A stretch of DNA of 7,031 nt. It comes from Betaproteobacteria bacterium UBA6904. GTDB taxonomy: Bacteria > Pseudomonadota > Gammaproteobacteria > Burkholderiales > SG8-39. The DNA lies in contig DKBI01000350.1 of NCBI GenBank assembly GCA_002451175.1, forward strand, positions 3,706 through 10,736. Direction: 5' to 3'. The notes beneath the pieces were generated by a model. That model saw only the letters and a list, made by a program, of their open reading frames with translations. It ran no database searches and was not told the origin of the DNA. Position 1 is the first letter of the stretch, and each line of letters opens with the position of its first letter. Made by a program: the position numbers and the translations under genes. This document shows positions 1 to 5,894 of this stretch, in pieces.

Positions 1-219
1 GCGATGCAGGACACGGGGCTGGCCTTTCTCCAGGCGACGCTCGACCTCAAGGCGCCGACCGTGGTCGGCGACACGGTTCACGTCGAGGTGGAGGTGACCG
101 AAATGCGCCTGACCCGCAAAGCCGACCGGGGTCTCGTCCGGTCGGCGAACCGGGTCGTCAACCAGCGCGGGGAGACCGTGCTGACCTACAACCCGCTCCG
201 TCTGCTGAAGCGGCGCTGA
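1..219 (+). CDS. MaoC-like (hotdog fold) dehydratase, C-terminal part
   Basis: This is the 3' end of a gene that begins before the window; the frame is open from base 1 and stops with TGA at 217-219. About 72 residues are visible. They fit the second half of a MaoC/hotdog domain: a long helix-like start (DTGLAFLQATLDLKAP), then the VVGDTVHVEVEVTEMR strand region with the 'GD' turn typical of this fold, and a closing strand pair carrying NQRGETVLTYNPLRLL. MaoC-family proteins hydrate enoyl-CoA thioesters or act on related acyl-CoA substrates in the cytoplasm. The catalytic Asp/His segment lies in the missing N-terminal part, so activity cannot be judged. The in-frame ATG at 4 is most likely internal, because a 71-residue protein would lack half the domain. 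An 80-base gap and a possible terminator separate it from the next gene, so it is probably not in that operon. Confidence 0.75.
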   Translation, partial: AMQDTGLAFLQATLDLKAPTVVGDTVHVEVEVTEMRLTRKADRGLVRSANRVVNQRGETVLTYNPLRLLKRR

Positions 220-223
220 ACCT

Positions 224-278
224 GGGCGGGATTGTTCACCACGCGCGCTGTTTCCGGATTATGATCCGCCCGTTTTTT
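224..278 (+). terminator. Possible Rho-independent terminator after the MaoC-like gene
   Basis: GGGCGGGAT (224-232) can pair with ATCCGCCC (264-271), leaving one bulged G, and six T residues follow at 273-278. The loop would be about 31 bases. A smaller nested alternative is CGGAT-TATG-ATCCG at 255-268, a five-pair stem with a four-base loop just before the same T run. Either form could end transcription of the upstream gene. The long loop of the first form and the short stem of the second make both weak by usual standards. Any promoter for the downstream genes must also sit in or near this 80-base gap; I see only a poor candidate (TTGTTC at 232-237 and GATTAT at 257-262, spaced 19 bases), which I do not call. 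Confidence 0.35.
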
Positions 279-285
279 CCACCCC

Positions 286-294
286 AGGGAGGGG
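286..294 (+). promoter_or_regulatory. Ribosome binding site setting the start of the dehydrogenase
   Basis: AGGGAGGGG contains GGAGG at 288-292, seven bases before the ATG at 300. It is the best Shine-Dalgarno match in the window. It decides the start at 300 rather than the in-frame ATG at 261, which has no such site and would put 13 extra residues (including three prolines) before the signal peptide. Confidence 0.8.
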
Positions 295-299
295 ACACA

Positions 300-1559
300 A
301 TGAAGGCAATGAGCAGCAGGCTGAGAACCGCGGCCGGCGCCGCGGCGACGGGTTTATTCCTCACGCACCTTGGCTTCGCAATCGCCCAGGACAAGGGCAA
401 GCCGGCGCCGGCGCCGGCCAAGCCCGCGGCGGAGGAGGAGCCCTTCTGGGCGATCGGGCGGCCGAAGAGCAATGCGGACGCGATGAAGATGGCTCCGGTG
501 CCGGCCTTCCCGGTGCCGACGCCCGCGGACAAGCTGCCGATCAGCAAGATCAAGCTGCCGCCGGGCTTCAAGATCGAAGTCTGGGCGAGCGATGTGCTCG
601 ATGCGCGTGGCATGCGCCAGGGCGACAAGGGCACCGTGTTCGTCAGTTCGCTGTTCGTCGCCGGCAAGATCTACGCCATCGTCGACAAGGGCGGCAAGCG
701 CGAAGTGAAGACGATTGCCGAAAAGCTCTTCCTGCCGAACGGCATCGAATTTCACAAGGGATCGCTCTACGTCGCGACGCCCAAGGACATCACGCGCTAC
801 GACGACATCGAGGCGAAGCTCGACAGCCCGCCCAAGCCCGCCATGGTGTACGACAAGCTCCCGGGCGACGTGCCGCACGGCTGGAAGTTCATCAAGATCG
901 GACCGGACGGAAAGCTGTACTTCCCGGTGGGCGCGCCGTGCAACATCTGCGACCCGTCGGACAAGTATGCGCAGATCTTCCGCATGAATCTCGACGGCAC
1001 CGGCGTCGAGTCGGTGGTGAAGGGCATGCGCAACACGGTCGGCTTCGATTGGCACCCGAAGACGAAGGAACTCTGGTTCGGCGACAACCAGCGCGACTGG
1101 CTCTCCGAGGACCTGCCGAACGACGAACTGAATCACGTGACGAAGAGCGGGCAGCATTTCGGCTATCCGTACTGCCACCAGGGAGATTTCGCGGATCCGC
1201 AATTCGGCTGGGGCAAGAACTGCAAGGACTACGTGAAGCCGGCGCTGCTCCTCGGGCCGCACGCCGCGCCGCTCGGCATGCGCTTCTACACCGGAAAGAT
1301 GTTCCCCGCGAAATACCAGAACGCGATCTTTCTCACGCGCCACGGCCCGTGGAACCGCACGCAGAAGTACGCCGCGGACGTCGTCGCCGTGTTCATCGAC
1401 GCCAAGGGCAACGCGAAAATGGAGCCGTTCCTCACGGGGCTGGTGGAGAACAACCAGTATCTCGGCCGGCCAGCGGACGTCCTGGTGATGAAGGACGGGT
1501 CGCTGCTCGTGTCCGACGATCACAACGGCGCGATCTATCGCGTCAGCTACGGGAAGTAA
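300..1559 (+). CDS. Exported PQQ-dependent sugar/sorbosone dehydrogenase family protein
   Basis: The 419-residue product looks like a periplasmic beta-propeller quinoprotein of the sorbosone/soluble glucose dehydrogenase family, which oxidises sugars or aldehydes with PQQ and passes electrons onward. Residues 1-29 form a signal peptide (basic start, hydrophobic core, AIA before Gln30). A Pro/Ala/Lys/Glu-rich linker follows (about 32-47), then the propeller from about residue 84 (KLPPGFKIEVWA). Family-like signatures are LPNGIEFHKGSLYVA (145-159), the HGWKFIKIGPDGKLYFPVG stretch (193-211) where His193 matches the catalytic-His region of soluble glucose dehydrogenase, WFGDNQRDW (259-267), RHGPWNR (347-353) and the C-terminal blade GRPADVLVMKDGSLLVSDD. 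The mature protein has four cysteines (214, 217, 292, 308); none is in a CXXCH heme motif. The adjacent cytochrome c supports a redox role. The true substrate is unknown, and PQQ use is assumed from the family. Confidence 0.82.
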   Translation: MKAMSSRLRTAAGAAATGLFLTHLGFAIAQDKGKPAPAPAKPAAEEEPFWAIGRPKSNADAMKMAPVPAFPVPTPADKLPISKIKLPPGFKIEVWASDVLDARGMRQGDKGTVFVSSLFVAGKIYAIVDKGGKREVKTIAEKLFLPNGIEFHKGSLYVATPKDITRYDDIEAKLDSPPKPAMVYDKLPGDVPHGWKFIKIGPDGKLYFPVGAPCNICDPSDKYAQIFRMNLDGTGVESVVKGMRNTVGFDWHPKTKELWFGDNQRDWLSEDLPNDELNHVTKSGQHFGYPYCHQGDFADPQFGWGKNCKDYVKPALLLGPHAAPLGMRFYTGKMFPAKYQNAIFLTRHGPWNRTQKYAADVVAVFIDAKGNAKMEPFLTGLVENNQYLGRPADVLVMKDGSLLVSDDHNGAIYRVSYGK

Positions 1560-2156
1560 TTGAGACTTCGGGCAGTCATCGCGGCGGCGCTGCTGATTTC
1601 GGCGGCGCCGCCGGTCCTTTCGCAGCCGCAGCCGATCGCGCAGCGCATCGAGCTGTGCTACGTCTGCCACGGCCGCAACGGTCATTCGCAGACGCCGCTC
1701 ACGCCCTCGCTCGGCGGCCAGCCTTCCTTCTACGTCGTGGCGCAATTGTTCCTGTTCCGCGATGCGCGGCGCGGCAACGCGCCGCAGGGCATGACGGACG
1801 CCGCGAAGGGGCTGACCAACGACGACCTGCGCGCGTTCGGGGAATACATCGCGCGGCTGCCGCCCCCGCCGGCGGGCTCGGGCGTGCCGGATGCGGCGCG
1901 CGCGGCGCGGGGCGCCGCGCTCGCCGAGCAGCACCATTGCGGCGCGTGTCACAATCCCGACTACTCGGGGCGCGAGAACATGGCGCGCCTCGCCAATCAG
2001 CGCGAAGACTACCTCCTCAAGTCGCTGCGGGATTACAAGAGCGGTGTCCGATTGCCGTATAGCCGCGGCATGGAGGAGGTACTGGTGAGTTTGAAAGACG
2101 AGGAACTCGCCGACCTTGCGCATTATCTGGCGTATTGGCCGGCTCGCCGGCCCTAG
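1560..2156 (+). CDS. Diheme c-type cytochrome, probable electron acceptor of the dehydrogenase
   Basis: This is a 198-residue exported cytochrome with two heme-attachment motifs, CYVCH at residues 33-37 and CGACH at 127-131, one in each of two similar cytochrome c domains. Likely distal heme ligands are Met78 (in PQGMTD) and Met171 (in YSRGMEEV). The layout resembles cytochrome c4 and related class I diheme proteins. A short signal peptide covers about residues 1-21 (MRLRAVIAAALLISAAPP, cut near VLS-Q). A Pro-rich hinge, LPPPPAG (100-106), joins the domains. The start is TTG, directly after the TAA of the dehydrogenase with no gap; the nearest Shine-Dalgarno-like sequence is GGGAAG at 1551-1556, only three bases away, so translation may depend on ribosomes finishing the gene before. 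In position and type it fits the periplasmic electron acceptor of the quinoprotein, passing electrons towards a terminal oxidase; that pairing is inferred. Confidence 0.88.
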   Translation: MRLRAVIAAALLISAAPPVLSQPQPIAQRIELCYVCHGRNGHSQTPLTPSLGGQPSFYVVAQLFLFRDARRGNAPQGMTDAAKGLTNDDLRAFGEYIARLPPPPAGSGVPDAARAARGAALAEQHHCGACHNPDYSGRENMARLANQREDYLLKSLRDYKSGVRLPYSRGMEEVLVSLKDEELADLAHYLAYWPARRP

Positions 2157-2158
2157 GA
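2155..2158 (+). promoter_or_regulatory. Ribosome binding site for the VOC gene
   Basis: AGGA at 2155-2158 overlaps the TAG stop of the cytochrome gene (2154-2156) and lies seven bases before the ATG at 2166. This spacing favours the ATG over the in-frame TTG at 2160, which would be only one base from the site. Confidence 0.6.
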
Positions 2159-2165
2159 ATTGCTC

Positions 2166-2552
2166 ATGATCGACCACATCGACCACATCGTGCTCACGAC
2201 GCGCGACCTGCCGGAGTGCATCCGGTTCTACACCGAGGTGCTCGGCATGCAACTGGAGCGCTTCAGGACGCCGACCGAGGAGCGCCTGGCGCTCAAGTTC
2301 GGCCAGCAGAAGATCAATCTGCATGCGTGGGGGCGCGAATTCACGCCGCGCGCGCACGTCGCCGCGCCGGGGACGCTCGACCTGTGCTTCATCGCGTCGG
2401 TCCCGCTGGACGAAGTCCAGCGGCGGCTGGCGGCCGCCGGCGTGCCGATTCTCGAGGGCCCGGTGATGAAGACGGGGGCGGTGTCGAAGCTGCGATCGGT
2501 CTACGTGCGCGACCCGGACCTCAACCTGGTCGAGATTTCGGAACCGGCCTGA
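2166..2552 (+). CDS. VOC superfamily (glyoxalase/GLOD5-like) protein
   Basis: The 128-residue product is a single-unit vicinal-oxygen-chelate protein with two beta-alpha-beta-beta-beta modules. It starts IDHIDHIVLTTRDLPECIRFY and continues with FYTEVLGM (21-28), KFGQQKINLHAWG (44-56), PGTLDLCFI (68-76) and RDPDLNLVEIS (115-125). This order closely resembles the GLOD5 group as I recall it. Possible metal ligands by position are His7 (or His4), His53 and Glu123. The usual DPDGN turn reads DPDLN here (Leu119), a mild departure. VOC enzymes include glyoxalase I, dioxygenases and epimerases, and sequence alone does not give the substrate; GLOD5 proteins themselves have no firmly set function. No signal peptide is visible, so it should be cytoplasmic. 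It sits 9 bases after the cytochrome and 13 before the MFS gene, which points to the same transcript. A role in handling a reactive carbonyl product of the pathway is speculation. Confidence 0.85.
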   Translation: MIDHIDHIVLTTRDLPECIRFYTEVLGMQLERFRTPTEERLALKFGQQKINLHAWGREFTPRAHVAAPGTLDLCFIASVPLDEVQRRLAAAGVPILEGPVMKTGAVSKLRSVYVRDPDLNLVEISEPA

Positions 2553-2565
2553 ACGGGGCCGCGCG

Positions 2566-3756
2566 GTGAGCGACCGCGCCCGCATCTACGCCGCGAGCTT
2601 CCTGCGCGCGCTGGCCAACGGCCTCGCGGGCGTGGTGCTGGGCATCTACATCGCCAAGCTCGGGCACTCGGTGGTCGTGCTGGGGCTGGTGCTGTCCACG
2701 GGCCTCGTCGGCGCGACGCTGACGGCGCTGGTCACGACGTTCTACGGCGACCGCTTCGGGCGCCGCCGCGCGCTCGTGGTGCTCGGCGCCATGAGCGCCG
2801 TCGGCGGGCTGGCGGCTGCGGCGGCCAGCGATCCGGCGGCGATCGCGTTCGCCGCGTTCTTCGGCATGATGACCGGCATGGGCAAGGACCGCGGCGCGAT
2901 GCTCGCGCTGGAGTCTGCGGCGCTGCCCTCGACGACCGACGACGCGGGGCGCACGCGGGTCTTCGCCTGGCACGCCGTCCTCCAGGATGTCGGTCAGGCG
3001 CTCGGCGGGCTGTTTGCCGTGCTCCCGGGACTGCTGATCGGTTACGGCGCGACCGAGACCGGCGCCTACCGCGGCGTGATCGTGCTCTATGCGCTGCTGA
3101 CCGCCGCGAGCCTGCCGCTGTATGCGGGGCTGTCCGCGCGCACGGAGGCCGACGTCCGGCACCTTCGCGTGCCGCTTTCGCCGCGCAGCCGCTCGATGCT
3201 CGCGAAGATCTGCGCGCTGTTCGCGCTCGACGGCGTGGGCGGCGGCTTTCTCGGCTCGGCGCTGTTTTCCTACTTCTTCTTTTCCGCGTTCGGGGCGACG
3301 GAAGCGCAGATCGCCGTGCTGTTCCTCGTCGGCAAGGCAATGAGCGCAACCTCGCATCTCGTCGCCGCATGGCTCGCGCGCCGCATCGGCCTGGTGAACA
3401 CGATGGTCTTCACGCACATTCCCTCGAGCCTGATCCTGGTGGCGATTCCGTTCGCGGGCAGTTTCACCGCGGCGGCGGTCCTCTACTTGCTGCGCGAGGG
3501 GCTGGTCGAAATGGACGTGCCGACGCGCACCTCGTACGTCATGGCCGTGGTGGCGCCGGAGGAGCGCACCTTCGCATCGGGCGCCACCGGCATCGCGCGG
3601 CTGGCCTCGTGGGCGGTGGCGCCGGCCGTCGCGGGCGTCACGATCCAGGCCTTTTCGCTCGGCGTGCCCCTGTTCATCGCCGCGGGCCTCAAGATCACCT
3701 ACGACGTGCTGCTCTATGCGGCGTTCCGCCGTGTGAAGCCGCCGGAAGAGCGTTGA
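2566..3756 (+). CDS. Major facilitator superfamily transporter, substrate unknown
   Basis: The 396-residue product is a very hydrophobic inner-membrane protein that fits the 12-helix MFS plan. The first helices cover about residues 12-32 and 35-58, followed by the MFS motif A loop GDRFGRRR at 61-68. A second charged loop, DDAGRTRVFAWH (125-136), lies between helices 4 and 5. A polar central loop is at about 190-212. The second half has a motif-A-like AWLARRIG (268-275) and a conserved-looking DVPTRTSYVMAVVAPEER (317-334). The start is GTG at 2566, with GGGG at 2555-2558 as a modest ribosome binding site; no earlier start clears the previous gene. It could import a substrate or export a product of the upstream pathway, but nothing in the sequence chooses a substrate or direction. 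It ends 13 bases from the stop of the convergent receptor gene. Confidence 0.85.
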   Translation: MSDRARIYAASFLRALANGLAGVVLGIYIAKLGHSVVVLGLVLSTGLVGATLTALVTTFYGDRFGRRRALVVLGAMSAVGGLAAAAASDPAAIAFAAFFGMMTGMGKDRGAMLALESAALPSTTDDAGRTRVFAWHAVLQDVGQALGGLFAVLPGLLIGYGATETGAYRGVIVLYALLTAASLPLYAGLSARTEADVRHLRVPLSPRSRSMLAKICALFALDGVGGGFLGSALFSYFFFSAFGATEAQIAVLFLVGKAMSATSHLVAAWLARRIGLVNTMVFTHIPSSLILVAIPFAGSFTAAAVLYLLREGLVEMDVPTRTSYVMAVVAPEERTFASGATGIARLASWAVAPAVAGVTIQAFSLGVPLFIAAGLKITYDVLLYAAFRRVKPPEER

Positions 3757-3769
3757 CGGGCGCGCGCGC
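3757..3769. other. 13-base all-G/C gap between convergent genes
   Basis: The MFS stop (TGA, 3754-3756) and the receptor stop (TGA on the minus strand, 3772-3770) face each other across 13 bases made only of G and C, including an alternating GC run at 3760-3769. There is no T run on either strand and no room for a usual terminator, so any terminators would lie inside the opposing coding region, or ending would depend on Rho. Confidence 0.7.
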
Positions 3770-5872
3770 TCAGAAGGTCAGCGTGGCGTTCACGCCGACC
3801 AGCGCGTTGCGCCGCGGCGCGGGCTCGAAGTAGCGCCGGTTGCCGTCGGCGACGATCACCGAGCCGACGTATCGGCGGTCGAAGAGGTTCTCGATGCGCA
3901 GGAATTCGCTCAGCCGCCAGCGCGCCCCCGACTGTTCGAAGCCGGCCCGCAGGCTGGCGACCGCATAGGCTTCGGCCGCGTCCGAATTGGCGTCGTCGAC
4001 GTAGAGCTTGCTTGCGCGTCGGACGTCGAACACGGTGCCGAAGCCGGTGCGCGCATGGCGCCAGCTCGCCTCGGCGTACAACACGTCACGCGGCACGGCG
4101 GGCAGCGCGTTGCCCGCCCCGACGGGGCCGGCGCTCGTAAAGGCGTCCTTGAAGCGCGCATCCACGTGCGTTGCGGAGATGTACAGCGCTGCGCCGCCGC
4201 CCAGCGGGATGTCCCAGGACAGCTCCAGTCCGTCGCGGGCGGTGCGCGAAGCATTCTTGAACGTGGTGCGGCCGCCCGTGGCGGCGTCCACCACGATCTC
4301 GTCGCGCGTCTCGATGCGGAACAGCGCCGCGTTGATGCGGCTGCGGCCGAACGCCATCGCCTTGGCGCCGAGCTCGAACTGCTTGTTGCGGGAGGACTTG
4401 AGATCGAGGTTGGGGCCGGTTCCTCCCGGGCGGTAGGCGAGCTCCGCCAGCGTAGGCGTTTCGAATCCGCGTCCGTAGCTGCCGTACAGCGTGACGTCCG
4501 GCGTGGCGCGGAAGATCAGGCCGGCGACGGGTGTCGTCGCGCTGAACTTCACGTCGCCGCTGTCGTCGGGATTGCCGGGCACGACGAAATGATCATCGAA
4601 AGAAACCGTCACGCGGCTGCGGCGCACGCCGGCGCTCGCGCTCCAGCGCTCGGCGAAGCGCCACTCGCCCTGCAGGTAGGCGCCGGTCGCGCGCACCGTG
4701 TCGTCCTCGTCGCGTCGCAGGCCGCCCTGGACGCCGCCGACATTGACGTAGCCGCGGCGCCGCTCCCGCATTCCCTCGATCTCCACGCCCGCCGACACGA
4801 CGAAAGGCCGCTCGCCGAGCCGCGCTTCGTGCGACCAGCGCGCGCCGGCGCCGGAGAACTGGCGTTCCAGCGTCACGACGCCGCCGGAGGAGGTGATCGC
4901 GGCGCCGGAAAAGGAGAGGAACTGGCGCACGTCGCGCTCGCCGCCATAGAGAGAAAACTGCAGCGTGTCGCCGTTCGCCAGGCGCTGGTCCCAGGACGCG
5001 CCAAGCTGCGTGTTGCCGATGCTCTTGCGCGTGTTGAACGCGGTCGCCGCAGGATCCGCCTGTCGGGGGTCGGCGCTGACCTGCGCGCGCGTGAGTCCGA
5101 GCGGGTCCTGCGTGTCCGCCTGGTTGAGGGCATTGAACACGACGTTCAGCTTCGCGCCGGGCAGGACGCTCCAGCGCAGGCGGACGTTGGCGAGGTCGCG
5201 CGTCGCGGCGCTGTGGTCGCGATAGCCGTCGGTCGTGAAGCGCGAGGCGGCCGCGCGATAGTCGAGCGGATCGCTTCGGCCCGCGGCATTCAAGGCGAGG
5301 CGCGCGGCGCCGTAGGCGCCGGCCCAGAACTCGGCGCCTCCCTCCGGCTGGGGCGGCGCGTCGGCGGTGAACAGCTGCATCAGGCCACCCGACGCATTGC
5401 CGTAGAGCGCGGCGAAGGGCCCGCGCAGCACCTCGATGCGGTCCGCCGAATCGAGGCTGAACGTGCCGGTCTGGCCCGCGCCATCGGGCATGGTGGCGGG
5501 CACGCCGTCGGCAACCAGCCGGACGCCGCGCACCCCGAACTGCGCACGCGCGCCGAAGCCCCGGGAGGTGATTTGCAGGTCCTGCGCGTAATTCTGGCGG
5601 TTCTGCACGGCGATGCCCGGGACGCGGTTCAGCGACTCCGAGAGATTCACTTTCGGTTGCAGGTATTGCAGGCTGTCGGCATCGACGCGATCGATCGCGG
5701 CGGGCACGTCGGCGTCCCGCTGCGCCGAGCGCGTGGCGCTGACCACTACGCGACTTGCCTCGTCGGCCGGCTGCGCAGGGGCTGCGCCGGAGGCGACCAG
5801 TGCCGCCGCGCCCGGCAGCAGGAGGCGGAAGGACCACGCCGACAACTTCTTGGTGGCGAACAGGGTGCGCAC
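3770..5872 (-). CDS. pqqU: TonB-dependent outer-membrane receptor, YncD/PqqU type (probable PQQ uptake)
   Basis: The 700-residue product is a plug-plus-barrel receptor that imports a ligand across the outer membrane using TonB energy. Residues 1-33 are a signal peptide (LFATKK start, hydrophobic core, APA before Gln34). A TonB-box-like SRVVVSATR lies at 40-48, and the plug spans roughly 50-170 with VNLSESLNRVPG (75-86), QNRQNYAQDLQI (90-101), SRGFGARAQFGVRG (103-116), DGVPATMPDGAGQ (122-134) and EVLRGPFAALYGNASGG (147-163). The barrel includes YGRGFETPTLAEL and ends NLFDRRYVGSVIV...LTF with the usual terminal Phe. These plug and C-terminal stretches match E. coli YncD, since renamed PqqU for PQQ import, as I remember it, and the length is similar. 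The start is uncertain: GTG at 5872 is the first that clears the upstream stop and gives a good signal peptide, but no Shine-Dalgarno site precedes it; TTG at 5845 is an alternative. PQQ as ligand is supported by the nearby quinoprotein gene but not shown. Confidence 0.82.
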   Translation of the reverse strand: MRTLFATKKLSAWSFRLLLPGAAALVASGAAPAQPADEASRVVVSATRSAQRDADVPAAIDRVDADSLQYLQPKVNLSESLNRVPGIAVQNRQNYAQDLQITSRGFGARAQFGVRGVRLVADGVPATMPDGAGQTGTFSLDSADRIEVLRGPFAALYGNASGGLMQLFTADAPPQPEGGAEFWAGAYGAARLALNAAGRSDPLDYRAAASRFTTDGYRDHSAATRDLANVRLRWSVLPGAKLNVVFNALNQADTQDPLGLTRAQVSADPRQADPAATAFNTRKSIGNTQLGASWDQRLANGDTLQFSLYGGERDVRQFLSFSGAAITSSGGVVTLERQFSGAGARWSHEARLGERPFVVSAGVEIEGMRERRRGYVNVGGVQGGLRRDEDDTVRATGAYLQGEWRFAERWSASAGVRRSRVTVSFDDHFVVPGNPDDSGDVKFSATTPVAGLIFRATPDVTLYGSYGRGFETPTLAELAYRPGGTGPNLDLKSSRNKQFELGAKAMAFGRSRINAALFRIETRDEIVVDAATGGRTTFKNASRTARDGLELSWDIPLGGGAALYISATHVDARFKDAFTSAGPVGAGNALPAVPRDVLYAEASWRHARTGFGTVFDVRRASKLYVDDANSDAAEAYAVASLRAGFEQSGARWRLSEFLRIENLFDRRYVGSVIVADGNRRYFEPAPRRNALVGVNATLTF

Positions 5873-5894
5873 GCGGCAGGGCGGGTGTGGGGTG

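Noticed and set aside
261..299. ATG at 261 as the dehydrogenase start
   Set aside because: No ribosome binding site precedes it, and the strong AGGGAGGGG site at 286-294 fits the ATG at 300, which starts a normal signal peptide.
939..950. CNIC in the dehydrogenase as a heme c or metal site
   Set aside because: The motif lacks the His of CXXCH, and a lone CXXC in an exported propeller is more likely a disulfide.
938..2062. A 374-codon plus-strand frame overlapping the dehydrogenase and cytochrome
   Set aside because: It runs out of frame through both genes and shows no recognisable motif; a high-GC shadow.
354..2585. A 743-codon open frame on the minus strand across the dehydrogenase, cytochrome and VOC genes
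   Set aside because: Its translation is rich in Arg, His, Ala and Glu with no domain, as expected for the antisense of GC-rich coding DNA; the plus-strand genes here carry clear motifs.
3757..3770. GC-repeat palindrome between the convergent genes as a terminator
   Set aside because: It is self-complementary but has no loop of usual size and no T run on either strand.
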